DNA of 64,000 nt. It comes from a virus. Below are positions 23,721 through 31,887 of this stretch, in pieces. Below the pieces are notes generated by a model, which was given only the letters and a program-made list of their open reading frames with translations, ran no database searches and was not told the DNA's origin. The position numbers and the translations under genes were made by a program. Each line of letters opens with the position of its first letter. Position 1 is the first letter of the stretch. The stretch spans positions 1 through 64,000 of the IMG/VR virus record IMGVR_UViG_3300024999_000066; one strand, written 5' to 3'.

Positions 23721-24995
23721 TTGAAGATTAAAGTTTACGATGCAATGATGGGTAGTGGTAAGACTACAAAGCTGATTGAAGATATTTCTGTACTACCAGC
23801 AGATTCGAATGTAATTTACATTACACCTCTACTATCAGAGTGCCATCGTGTTGCTGGTACATCTTATGATGAAGAGGATGAATACAAGCGGCCTATTGTG
23901 CAATACCAAGACACACAGGATGGGATTGAAGAATATATCTATGATCCAAAGCATATCTTGTGCAATCGTCGCTTTAGGCATCCAAGCTTGTCTGAAGGCA
24001 GTAAGATGGAAACCTTGCTGTTCCAAGTAAAGAACGGTTGTAACGTTGTGGCTACGCATTCTTTGTTTCGTGCAATCAACCCAAAGGTAGTGGCTGAAAT
24101 TAAGAATCAAGGCTATATTCTTGTACTGGATGAAGTGCTATCCATCTATGAGACATTTGATGAGCTTAAATTGGATGAAGTTGAGCAGCTTTTCAAGAAT
24201 GAAATCCTTTCCATTGAAAAAGATGGCCTAACCCTAGCCTTCAACAAGATCAAGTTTGGAGAGACAGAAAACACACGGTATCAGGAGATTGCTGACCTCT
24301 GTGAAATGAAGCAACTGATGCTGGTGGATGGTAAGGTAGTTATTTGGGAATTCCCAATCTCTGCACTCCAAGCATTCAGTGAAGTTTGGATTGGTACGTA
24401 TTTGTTTGATGGTAGTCAGATGGCAGCCTATCTTAAATCTCATGGTATTGAGTATCAGATGAATAAGTTTGGTAAGAAGCCTTCCGAGATTAAACATCTT
24501 ATCAAGATTGAAGAATCTCCGTTGCTGAATAAGGTTGGTGATGCAAAAGGTAGTTTGAGTTATCAGTCTACTGCTGTTAAGAAGACACACAATGAACAAC
24601 TACGTAAGAACCTAAATACTTTCTTTCGTGCAAAGAACAAAACAAAGATTCCTGATCGGTTGTGGACAATCTACAAACCAGCTTCTCGTGAAGTTAGTGC
24701 GGGGCGATTTTCAGGCTCTTGGTTAGCATACGGTACAAAGGCTACTAACGATTGGAAAGATACTTGGTGTGTTGCATATTTGATTAATCTGTATGTTAAT
24801 CCTATGATTATGAAATTGCTCGCACAGAAAGAATCCAATATGGATCAGACGTTGTATGCTTTGTCCGAGATGGTTCAGTTCATTTGGCGTAGTCGGATTC
24901 GTGATGGGAAGGAAATTTCACTTTACATCCCTAGTAAGCGCATGCGAGAATTACTGAAAGAGTGGCTTAATGATGAATATGAGGAGAAAGTATGA
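23721..24995 (+). CDS. P-loop NTPase, helicase-like
   Basis: 424 aa, TTG start after AGGAGA. Walker A GSGKTT at residues 11-16, YITPLLSECHR as a motif Ia-like element, CNVVATHSLF (motif Ic-like), and LVLDEV (motif II, DExx) near residue 138. The C-terminal half has W..YG..A.N and FIWRSRIRDG, resembling motifs V-VI of superfamily 2 helicases. Likely a phage replication or recombination helicase; exact family unknown. First gene behind two strong promoters. Confidence 0.7.
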   Translation: MKIKVYDAMMGSGKTTKLIEDISVLPADSNVIYITPLLSECHRVAGTSYDEEDEYKRPIVQYQDTQDGIEEYIYDPKHILCNRRFRHPSLSEGSKMETLLFQVKNGCNVVATHSLFRAINPKVVAEIKNQGYILVLDEVLSIYETFDELKLDEVEQLFKNEILSIEKDGLTLAFNKIKFGETENTRYQEIADLCEMKQLMLVDGKVVIWEFPISALQAFSEVWIGTYLFDGSQMAAYLKSHGIEYQMNKFGKKPSEIKHLIKIEESPLLNKVGDAKGSLSYQSTAVKKTHNEQLRKNLNTFFRAKNKTKIPDRLWTIYKPASREVSAGRFSGSWLAYGTKATNDWKDTWCVAYLINLYVNPMIMKLLAQKESNMDQTLYALSEMVQFIWRSRIRDGKEISLYIPSKRMRELLKEWLNDEYEEKV

Positions 24996-25174
24996 ACAGC
25001 ACAGAACTTAAAACAGAAATAACCCTAGCAATTGAAGATTCTCAGGCTTTGAAATTGTTAATCTATGATCTTCTGAAAAATAAACTTCAATTGATTGAAC
25101 CTGCCGATGGTGGAGGATGGAGAACTTTACAGAAAGAAGAGATTCTTGAGCGGGTTGGTTGGAGTAAGAAATGA
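24992..25174 (+). CDS. Small hypothetical protein
   Basis: 60 aa, helical N-terminus and Gly-rich turn (ADGGGWRTLQKEEIL). ATGA-coupled to the helicase-like gene and to the following zincin gene. Confidence 0.6.
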   Translation: MNSTELKTEITLAIEDSQALKLLIYDLLKNKLQLIEPADGGGWRTLQKEEILERVGWSKK

Positions 25175-25632
25175 AACTACTTAAAGACTGGCTGCTAGCA
25201 CTAAGTGTTTGCCGTAAATACAATATCAAATGGAATCCGTTTCACTGGATGAAAGGTGCAGAATGCGTTTATAGCTTTGACGACTACAGTAAGAAGATTC
25301 TAATCAACCCTTTCTATCCCAAGTTCATTGACAGCTTTATGCACGAGGTGGGACATCTACGCCGTTGGGATAAAATTTACAAATGTTGTGTTGAGTTTAA
25401 ATTGAGATACCCTAACACTGCGTTACCAGCCGTTCCAAACTTTCATCTGAAGACTAGTTGCATTCTGAAAGAGGAGTATATAGCTTGGAAGTATTCTAAA
25501 AGATTCTTGAAAGAGAGGTTTGATAAGAAACGAGCTAAATTATTCTTTAAAACCTACTATCGTCGGGCAGTAAAAGAGACTTCTATGGTGGTTGCAACGA
25601 ATAGATATTATGCTTTTGATAGGAATATTTAA
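25171..25632 (+). CDS. Putative zincin-type metallopeptidase
   Basis: 153 aa. SFMHEVGHLRRW contains the HExxH zinc motif (near residues 62-66), preceded by an ILINPFYP strand as in the M78/ArdC-type and SprT-like zincins. Further downstream EEYIAWKY could supply the third ligand. Co-transcribed with the helicase-like gene. May be a regulatory or anti-defence protease; substrate unknown. Confidence 0.65.
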   Translation: MKLLKDWLLALSVCRKYNIKWNPFHWMKGAECVYSFDDYSKKILINPFYPKFIDSFMHEVGHLRRWDKIYKCCVEFKLRYPNTALPAVPNFHLKTSCILKEEYIAWKYSKRFLKERFDKKRAKLFFKTYYRRAVKETSMVVATNRYYAFDRNI

Positions 25633-25634
25633 AA

Positions 25635-25904
25635 GTGAAATACAAATTCCACGAAAAACCGGAGCCACTAGAAGTCAGTCAGTGGCCTGATAACTGCTTT
25701 GATAACACATTACAATATACCAAGGAGTTGTGTTGGATCTGCAAGCATACTGGCAAGGATTTCAATAAGTTCAAAGTTGATGATGAGACACTTGGAGAAC
25801 CTGTAATGTTTTATTCAGGGAAGTATATGGGATACATGGATTCTCTTTTCTATTACGCATTTGATCTTGATGATTGGGATATGTATTGGGATTTTGATAA
25901 TTAG
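25635..25904 (+). CDS. Hypothetical acidic protein (GTG start)
   Basis: 89 aa, acidic and very aromatic at the end (YYAFDLDDWDMYWDFDN). AGGAA lies about 10 nt before the GTG. No family recognised; the surface charge could mimic DNA, which is a guess. Confidence 0.55.
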   Translation: MKYKFHEKPEPLEVSQWPDNCFDNTLQYTKELCWICKHTGKDFNKFKVDDETLGEPVMFYSGKYMGYMDSLFYYAFDLDDWDMYWDFDN

Positions 25905-25924
25905 ATATTTATTTTCATAAACTA

Positions 25925-25952
25925 TTGACAAACGGACTTGCGATAGTTTACT
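25925..25952 (+). promoter_or_regulatory. Putative sigma70-type promoter
   Basis: TTGACA at 25925-25930, 16 bp spacer, TTTACT at 25947-25952, upstream of 25988. Confidence 0.5.
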
Positions 25953-25987
25953 CTTCACTTATAAATTTAATTAAGAGGAAATATAAT

Positions 25988-26194
25988 GTGAAATGCAGAT
26001 GCTGCAATATTGAGATGCTTTGGCGTGAATTCAGGATGCTGCAAGATGATGGGTCTGAAGAAGACATGTGTTCCAGTTGCCTGAACATCGTCTATTATCC
26101 AGAATATTGTGAGCCTCCACATTACGCTTTTTCCGATATAACTGAGATGGCTGTTCCTTTCATTGTAACTCCACCAAAGAAAGTTGAATATTAG
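25988..26194 (+). CDS. Small zinc-ribbon protein (GTG start)
   Basis: 68 aa starting with CRCCNIEMLW and containing CSSC, a two-knuckle zinc ribbon. GAGG precedes GTG 25988; the longer in-frame start falls inside the promoter. Function unknown. Confidence 0.6.
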   Translation: MKCRCCNIEMLWREFRMLQDDGSEEDMCSSCLNIVYYPEYCEPPHYAFSDITEMAVPFIVTPPKKVEY

Positions 26195-26195
26195 C

Positions 26196-26224
26196 TTGAC
26201 AACGTTATATTATTACTTTAATAT
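26196..26224 (+). promoter_or_regulatory. Sigma70-type promoter upstream of the RNA region
   Basis: TTGACA at 26196-26201, 17 bp spacer, TAATAT at 26219-26224, about 38 nt before tRNA-Gly. Confidence 0.6.
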
Positions 26225-26261
26225 ATTATGACCGTGGGTTAACGGTAATTTTATATATCTA

Positions 26262-26336
26262 GCGGATATAACTCAGAGGCAGAGTGTCAGCCTTCCAAGC
26301 TGTTCGTCGGGATTTCGAAATTCCCTATCCGCTCCA
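26262..26336 (+). tRNA. tRNA-Gly (anticodon TCC)
   Basis: Seven-pair acceptor stem GCGGATA/TATCCGC, D-stem ACTC/GAGT, anticodon loop CTTCCAA, T-loop TTCGAAA, discriminator T and an encoded CCA end. The 27-43 pair of the anticodon stem and the innermost T-stem pair are T-T mismatches. It reads GGA/GGG codons. The only canonical tRNA in the window. Confidence 0.9.
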
Positions 26337-26507
26337 GTTTCACCCCAACACGAAGAATCAATTCTAGAAAGTTGGGTTTCTCCCGCTGGCTCATCTCTCC
26401 TTCCAGCACTTAAGCGTGTAGAGTTTCTCCTCCTTTATTGCGCTATTGACCTTGAGCAACTTGTTAACTGCCTCTCCTCAGAATAACGAGTTACACCAAC
26501 AGGGTCA

Positions 26508-26571
26508 TTTCTAAATAATCTTGTAACTCTTCAGTTATAATGCCAGTAAGCTGGTCAGGATTATTTAGAAA
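26508..26571 (+). ncRNA. Compact three-way-junction RNA candidate
   Basis: Closing helix of 13 perfect pairs, TTTCTAAATAATC (26508-26520) with GATTATTTAGAAA (26559-26571). Inside are two hairpins: TTGTAACT/AGTTATAA (26521-26528, 26533-26540; one G-T pair) with loop CTTC, and TGCCAG/CTGG-T-CA (26541-26546, 26551-26557) with loop TAAG. Almost every base is paired. It matches no RNA family I recognise. Confidence 0.55.
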
Positions 26572-26587
26572 GTATTATTTCTCATGT

Positions 26588-26672
26588 GTTCTAATAGCTT
26601 AATTCAGGTCGCTCCTGATTGGAAGAGCAAGCATATGAGGCTAGTGTAAGTTCGAATCTTACTTAGTTCACA
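26588..26672 (+). ncRNA. Degenerate tRNA-like element
   Basis: Perfect T-arm GTAAG-TTCGAAT-CTTAC (26646-26662) and a 3' strand TTAGTTC that pairs imperfectly (two T-T mismatches) with GTTCTAA at 26588-26594. A GCTT/GAGC D-stem (26597-26600, 26625-26628) holds an oversized loop with an inner CAGG/CCTG hairpin. Only 17 bases remain for the anticodon arm, too few for a normal tRNA. Either a decayed tRNA or a tRNA mimic. Confidence 0.45.
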
Positions 26673-26705
26673 GCAGAAATATTATTTATAAATAGGTAAA
26701 CACAA

Positions 26706-27122
26706 ATGGCTGGTCCAACTAAAGACAAGCAAACAGCAGCACAGAAAGCTCATCGTTTTGATGGCGAGAAAAGCAATCGTAACACTAAGGGCAATTCCAA
26801 GGTTCGTATCAATAAATCAAAATTGCGTGTTCTTGCAGAGAAGCTGCTTGAGCGTCAAGATATTGCATTAGAGTTGGTCGATAAGAGTCTTGCCGGAAAA
26901 GAAACTAATCCAGAAAGTACTGCCAGTGCTAAATGGGTGCTCAACTCAATCGTCAGTGTGATCAAAGCAGCCTCTGCTGAAGAGCTTGGATCGTTCAATG
27001 CTCGTCTCAAAGGTAAGCGTGATGATGAACCTGAAGAACAAACTCCTGCGGAAATCAGCAAAGAATTGAAGCCACGTCTTAGTCTGGTCTACGTTGACCC
27101 AGAGGACCAAGACGACGAATGA
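26706..27122 (+). CDS. Hypothetical protein, possible small terminase
   Basis: 138 aa. Lys/Arg-rich N-terminus (about 1-45), helical middle, acidic tail (ending in PEDQDDE). It is the first protein gene of the late block, upstream of the large terminase, where small terminases usually lie. No HTH motif is clear, so this is only a positional suggestion. Confidence 0.5.
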   Translation: MAGPTKDKQTAAQKAHRFDGEKSNRNTKGNSKVRINKSKLRVLAEKLLERQDIALELVDKSLAGKETNPESTASAKWVLNSIVSVIKAASAEELGSFNARLKGKRDDEPEEQTPAEISKELKPRLSLVYVDPEDQDDE

Positions 27123-27757
27123 TGTAACCCATAAGTCACATATACTAAACATTATCTTCTAAATGTTATATTTAGTGGACAATATATGGGAATTATACTA
27201 GATTATTTGAATTACTATAATCGGTCTATAGTCGTCTATAATTATATATATATATATAAAAGAATTTACAGGGCACAGCGGAGAATCTAAGACGCTGATC
27301 CGGCAAGATTGGAAGGCTTGTTCCTTTGTTAAGCTGACGAAGGATAACGGTGCATAATTCCCAGTGGGCATGTTGGTATGGAATGACCTTAAAATGGTCT
27401 GAGTTGGTTCGACTCCAACCCCCTTGGGTGAAGATGAAGTGAGTACATCCCCTGTAAACCTAACTAAGCTTCGGCCTAGTATCTTCAAGTAAGTCCTAGT
27501 TCCTTGAAGAAAGCTTACTAAACCAACTAGTAAGTGTAATACCATTTCATGAAGAACAATACTTTCAACGTTTGTTGAAACCTTAGTGGATGGTGAAATG
27601 TCTACCCGAAAGGGCGTGGAGAGACTGAGTAAATCTTGTGCTCAGAGAGTTGTCAGGTCAGGTTAAGATTGTGGACGCTGACACAAGTATTTTATAAACC
27701 ATATTAGAAGTGTGGTTGTGATAAAGCATTCCAAACAACAAATATTAAAGGAATGTA
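27123..27757. other. Second structured non-coding region
   Basis: 635 bases without a gene. Many clean stems: CAGCG/CGCTG near 27275-27296, CCTTTGT/ACGAAGG near 27323-27343, TGAAGAT/ATCTTCA (27429-27435, 27481-27487) enclosing a UUCG-capped hairpin, CTTACTA/TAGTAAG (27514-27520, 27528-27534), TTTCAAC/GTTGAAA near 27563-27580 and CCC-GAAA-GGG near 27605. An alternating AT run lies near 27244. Looks like a large structured RNA or several small ones; no family identified. Confidence 0.55.
27363..27431 (+). ncRNA. tRNA-like element with atypical D-arm
   Basis: T-arm GTTGG-TTCGACT-CCAAC is perfect, the anticodon-like stem GACC/GGTC carries loop TTAAAAT (would read AAA), and CAGTGGG pairs with CCCCTTG except for one mismatch. 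The D-arm is reduced to CAT/ATG and no CCA is encoded. May be a decayed tRNA or part of a larger RNA. Confidence 0.4.
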
Positions 27758-28600
27758 ATGAGTGTATACAAGCTACAAACTACAAGTTGGATTAACTTAT
27801 CTACCTTATCTTCAATTGATATAACACTCAGCAGCGTAAAAGTTACAAATCTTAGTAGTGGTACTATATATGTAACAAGATCAGCAACTATTCCAGAACC
27901 TTCGTTTGTAGGTAATCAAGTCTTCCCAAAAGAGACTAGCTCTATTACCAAGGACACACTTCAAACTTGGATTAGGGCGCCATACCTTGGTGCTATTGAC
28001 GTTGAGCCTCTGCTTTCCAATTCCATAGAACCATTTACATCGGTAGACCTACCCTCTGATGTGTGGACATCGGTGAGAGAGGGTTATAGACGGCTTAGGG
28101 TTGATTCAGCACAGACAGGATTCTTTGAGGGAAGGGAGTTTCGCACTTTTAAGGAGCTTAGCATTTCCTCTGGTGCAACTTTGGTGATGAGAATCACAGT
28201 CCCTGTAAATACGATCCTACAGAATGTTAGGCTTTCCTTAGATGCGGGGTCTATCAAACTGCGTACTGTAGTTGGTGGGACTCCAACGGGGGTGTTTGGT
28301 GAAACTCTGCCAACCATCTCTAAAAATACAATGACCGGTGGAGTATTTCCTGCACCACCTATTCCGTTGTATGTTGCTCAGAACACAATTATGTCTGGTG
28401 CAACAGCTTTAACAGGCGGGGTTGACATTGACGTCATCCGCATTGTTGTAGCTAACGCAAGCGGTCAAGCACAGTCAGTGGGTGCAGCGGTAGATGATTC
28501 TCGTGGTGTGGGCCCAGGAACTTACTATTGGATTTTCAATAACTTTGGTTCAGGGACTGCTACAGGTGTGTTCTCAAGTTTTTGGGAAGAGCGTCCTTAA
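27758..28600 (+). CDS. Putative virion structural protein
   Basis: 280 aa, Ser/Thr/Val-rich and beta-sheet-like throughout, with few charges and no enzymatic motif, as in tail or head-decoration proteins. AAAGGAA precedes the ATG. Located at the head of the late operon. Specific role unknown. Confidence 0.6.
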   Translation: MSVYKLQTTSWINLSTLSSIDITLSSVKVTNLSSGTIYVTRSATIPEPSFVGNQVFPKETSSITKDTLQTWIRAPYLGAIDVEPLLSNSIEPFTSVDLPSDVWTSVREGYRRLRVDSAQTGFFEGREFRTFKELSISSGATLVMRITVPVNTILQNVRLSLDAGSIKLRTVVGGTPTGVFGETLPTISKNTMTGGVFPAPPIPLYVAQNTIMSGATALTGGVDIDVIRIVVANASGQAQSVGAAVDDSRGVGPGTYYWIFNNFGSGTATGVFSSFWEERP

Positions 28601-28671
28601 GTAATTCTGAGAGGCTATTAAAGGATTAGTAGCTTCATATTGAAATTATTTTAAGTTTATTTTGTAAATAC

Positions 28672-28701
28672 TTGACAGAATGACTTTCAGTTTGATATAG
28701 T
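28672..28701 (+). promoter_or_regulatory. Sigma70-type promoter
   Basis: TTGACA at 28672-28677, 18 bp spacer, TATAGT at 28696-28701, upstream of 28737. Confidence 0.7.
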
Positions 28702-28736
28702 TCATCCTCAAGTTTAAGAACTAAGGAGAATTTATT

Positions 28737-29099
28737 GTGAATGAATATAAAGTACTAGTTACAGGTAATGATAGCATTGGCTACAGCTTCATGAAAAATG
28801 TGATTGAGCTGGCCAGTATGGGCGCTACTCTTGAAGAAGGCAAGGTGCCTACAATGCGCTTCCCTTTCTCAGCTTGGATGTATCTCCAGACTGATGAGCT
28901 TATGGAAAGTAAACCAGGGTTTCAGTTCCAGATTATGCAAGAGAACTTTACTAAAGAGCAACTTGATGATATGGATTGGTCAGAATTCAAAGCTGTAGTA
29001 AAGAAAAAGTATGGCATCACAGGTCGTGATCGTACACTTCTTACCAATCAGTATTTGAAAGCAAGTGGTCAAGTAGAATCTTCCAAGGAAGAAAAATAA
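28737..29099 (+). CDS. Hypothetical protein (GTG start)
   Basis: 120 aa, GTG start after AAGGAG. C-terminal half helical and basic (KAVVKKKYGITGRDRTLL). Has its own promoter. No family recognised; a packaging-related role is possible from position only. Confidence 0.6.
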   Translation: MNEYKVLVTGNDSIGYSFMKNVIELASMGATLEEGKVPTMRFPFSAWMYLQTDELMESKPGFQFQIMQENFTKEQLDDMDWSEFKAVVKKKYGITGRDRTLLTNQYLKASGQVESSKEEK

Positions 29100-29215
29100 C
29101 AAGTTGTGTAAACGGCCTCTGTTATAAAAGAATTCGGTGAACTGTAATACCAAACATGAGGCTGTCTTGACGGCTGGTGAGGTGAGGCACCGTTTTACTT
29201 TGAGAATTAATTGTT
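29100..29215 (+). other. Intergenic with group I intron-like fragment
   Basis: Contains AATTCGGTGAACTGTAATACC (29131-29151). This resembles the core of the terminase intron (AATTCGGTGGAC ... AATACCGAGC at 31536-31570) but lacks the P5 hairpin, and no R or S element follows. Possibly a remnant of an intron that once carried the next gene. Confidence 0.4.
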
Positions 29216-30181
29216 TTGAATTACCAGAAAATTTATAATGCTTTAGTTGAGAAAGCTAAAGTACGAGGTCTTGATAAAAAGAAACACGATGGTTACTTTG
29301 AAATTCATCATATCCTTCCAAAGTGTTTGGGCGGTAGTGACGACAAAGAAAACTTGGTAATGTTTACTGCAAGAGAGCATTATGTCTCTCACCTACTCCT
29401 CTGGAAAATGAATCCCGGACACGTTGGTCTGTTTACTGCTGCTTTCTTTATGAGTAAGAAGAGATTATTTAAGTTTAGCTCAAAACTTTACGAAGTTTTA
29501 AAGTTAGAGCAAGCCAAACAACTAGCTGAATTCAACTCTACGAACTCTGGGTTTAATAGTCCTGTATTTAAAGATTTGACTGGTGAGGTTAGGGGTAGGC
29601 TAACTGTAGTATCTTTTGAAGATTGGATTTTTCAGAAAAGTGGTACTAGAACATCTACTTGGAATTGTCTTTGTGATTGTGGAAACTCCTTAACATTAGC
29701 GGCAAAATTTCTAACTAAAAAGAGTGGAACACGCTCCTGCGGCTGCGCTCGAGTGGAAAAGATGAAAGCTCATACCGGCGAAAATAATCCATTTTACGGC
29801 AAGAAACACTCACCTGAAACTCTTGAAATACTAAGAGAAAAGGGTAAAGGGAAAGGTGGTTGGAATAAAGGTTTAGTTCGCACTGAAGAGCATAAACGTA
29901 AAGTTTCAGAAGGTTTGAAAGCAAGAAACCGCCCCGCATGGGAAGCTGGAACAGTCATGAATAAAGATGAGCAACTAACTAAATGGTTGATGGCTGACTA
30001 TTATTACGAATTATATCTTACTAATACCACACTAACTTCTGCAAAGTTCACCACTCTGTATAATCGGCTACATAACGATAATTTGCCAGCAAGAGCTTTT
30101 ACTGCAATGCACAGAGAATTTGTTAAAGGTTGGATTCCTTTAGAAGATGAGAGGTGGGTGAAGTTTTCTAAGGGATTCTAA
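29216..30181 (+). CDS. HNH homing endonuclease with Cys4 and NUMOD3 modules
   Basis: 321 aa, TTG start. Residues about 25-65 form an HNH-type nuclease (FEIHHILPKCLGGSDDKENL then a second His in REHYVSH). Residues about 115-180 are the LTG..GRLTVV ... CLCDCG ... CGC module shared with 17523 and 6134. NPFYGKKHSPET and WNKGLVRTEEHKRKVSEG are NUMOD3 DNA-binding repeats. It sits directly before the terminase gene, which carries an ORF-less group I intron. Confidence 0.85.
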   Translation: MNYQKIYNALVEKAKVRGLDKKKHDGYFEIHHILPKCLGGSDDKENLVMFTAREHYVSHLLLWKMNPGHVGLFTAAFFMSKKRLFKFSSKLYEVLKLEQAKQLAEFNSTNSGFNSPVFKDLTGEVRGRLTVVSFEDWIFQKSGTRTSTWNCLCDCGNSLTLAAKFLTKKSGTRSCGCARVEKMKAHTGENNPFYGKKHSPETLEILREKGKGKGGWNKGLVRTEEHKRKVSEGLKARNRPAWEAGTVMNKDEQLTKWLMADYYYELYLTNTTLTSAKFTTLYNRLHNDNLPARAFTAMHREFVKGWIPLEDERWVKFSKGF

Positions 30182-31887
30182 ATGACAGAACAAAAGAAAC
30201 TTCCGGGGCCGTGTTCATTACGTCAAAGTATGTATATCGCCTCGGAGGCTGACGTAACCTTATTTGGTGGCGCAGCCGCGAGCGGAAAAAGTGAAATCGG
30301 CGTTATTGACTTCCTGAAGTATACAGACATTCCCAATTTCATTGGTGTAATGACACGTCGCACAACACCCCAGCTTAATGGTCCGGGTGGGTTGCTAACT
30401 AAATGTAAGCGTGTATTTAGTCAAGCATATAAACCAGATGAATATACTTGGCGAGCAAAAGATGGTAAGTTCGTGTTCCATGCCAGTGGTGCTGAAATTT
30501 ATCTCAAGCACTTTGAGAATGATGCAGCAGATGTGAACTGGCAAGGTTCTGAAGCGAATCTTTTCTATATCGATGAGGGAACCCAATATACGATGTATAT
30601 GATACAATATATCATGTCTCGTATGCGTAATCCTTCATGCCCGTCAATCAAACCTCACCTCAAAATCACCTGCAATCCAGATGCCGATCACGGCCTCAGA
30701 AAGTGGGTAGAGCCCTACTTGCAAGAAGATGGTACTCCTGACCGTTCAAAAGACGGGATGTTGAGATACTTTTCTTTCATGGATGGTGACTTTGTTTGGG
30801 CTGACACTAAAGAACAACTCCTAGCTGAATACGGTGTAAGAGAGCAAGATGCTCTGTCTTTTACCTTTATTAGTGCTAACGTTTATGACAACAAAATTGT
30901 AGAAGAAGTTAACCCTAAGTATGTTGCTTGGCTTAAAGGTCTTCGCGGAACTGAACGTAAACGGCTCCTAGAAGGGAATTGGTTCGTTCGCGAAAGTGCA
31001 GCAGGATTCATGAAAAAAGAATTCTGTAGTAAGGTTAATTTGTTTGATAAAGAGATTGTGTCTTATTGTCGTGCGTGGGATATAGCAGGTTCGATTCCAT
31101 CGGAAGCACTACCAAATCCCGACTGGACTGCTGGTGTTCTTATTGCTAAGACAAAACAAGGCAGATATATAGTAGTTGATGTAGTTAGATTTCGTGCAAG
31201 GTTTGGCGAAGTTATGGCTAAGATTATTGAAACTGCCAAGTCTGACCCTGAAGGCACACAAATCATTATCCCACAAGAACCCGGACAAGCTGGTAAAGCC
31301 GCTGGGCAGATGATGATTAAAGAACTTCTATCTGATGGATTTTACGCAAGAATGCGTCCATCTAATAAGTCCAAGATAATCAGGTTTCAGCCCTTCGCAG
31401 CAGCAGCAGAAGCTGGTCTTGTTGACTACGTTGAGGCTGATTGGAATGATACATATTTCGACGAGTTGGAAAGTTTTGACGGAAGTCGTAAGAATAAAGA
31501 CGATTTATTAATCTTGGTCGTCTATAAACCCATTGAATTCGGTGGACCTCTCGTAAGAGACAATACCGAGCGAAGCCTAGTGATAGGAACGTGTAACGAC
31601 TATCGAAAGCGCACAGTAATGTGGAAGTGAGTAGAGTAGGGTCAAGTGACCCGAAGCGGTGGGCAAACAAAACTGTTTGAAGATATAGTCTCCTCTGTAC
31701 AGTGATGTGCAGCAGTCGTATACGACTGGATAAGATATAACGAATCTTATTTAAGATGATGCAAGTTGATGCTACAAGCGATTCTTTCATAACTTTAGCT
31801 CAAAGACAAGTTATTCCAAACTTCTCATCCGGCCTACTCTCCGCAAATTTAACTCAATCTAACCCCTTCCTTAATGCAGGAGCTTAA
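30182..31887 (+). CDS. terL: Terminase large subunit, interrupted by a group I intron
   Basis: Two exons, 30182-31504 and 31762-31887, joined to a 482 aa protein. Packages DNA into the prohead. Walker A GGAAASGKS (29-37), Walker B LFYIDEG (127-133), and a C-terminal RNase H-like nuclease with AWDIAGS near residue 300. Exon 1 ends FDGSRKNKDD and exon 2 begins QVDATSDSF, restoring the KDDxVDA motif that supplies a late nuclease acidic residue. Read without splicing, the frame runs into intron sequence and stops at 31630, so without splicing this motif would be lost. Confidence 0.9.
31505..31761 (+). ncRNA. Group I intron in terL (no ORF)
   Basis: 257 nt. P1: exon GACGAT (31499-31504) pairs with internal guide GTCGTC (31517-31522), leaving the required T-G pair at the 5' splice site. 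P4 CGGT/ACCG with a P5 hairpin CTCT-CGTA-AGAG. P7: GACTAT (31598-31603) with ATAGTC (31685-31690), the latter inside the typical GAAGATATAGTC element. The intron ends in G (31761) just before CAA of exon 2. No endonuclease gene inside. Confidence 0.9.

Larger units (their letters stand above)
26337..26705. other. Structured non-coding region
   Basis: About 370 bases with no gene but many stems: CCCAAC/GTTGGG (26344-26349, 26371-26376) enclosing AGAAT/ATTCT, GCTGG/CCAGC (26386-26390, 26403-26407), GACCTTG/CAGGGTC (26448-26454, 26500-26506) enclosing TGTTAACT/AGTTACA, then a three-way junction and a tRNA-like element. Probably transcribed from the 26196 promoter together with tRNA-Gly. Confidence 0.6.

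Noticed and set aside
26687-26694. T4-like late promoter TATAAATA before 26706 and 23721
   Set aside because: The octamer occurs but is not placed consistently before late genes, and similar A/T strings are common in spacer DNA here.
27240-27262. AT-repeat near 27244 as an origin or slippage site
   Set aside because: A simple alternating run of about 20 bases without iterons or flanking origin features.
27590-27690. Group I intron core (TCAGAGA ... AAGATTGTGGAC) in the 27 kb non-coding region
   Set aside because: R- and S-like words are present but do not pair to form P7, so no intron can be supported.
29161-29195. Terminator before the HNH gene (ACGG ... CCGTTTT)
   Set aside because: The possible stems compete for the same bases and are only 4 bp; not stable enough to call.
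31505-31630. Unspliced C-terminus of terminase (ending TVMWK)
   Set aside because: This stretch is intron sequence; the conserved terminase ending is encoded in 31762-31887.
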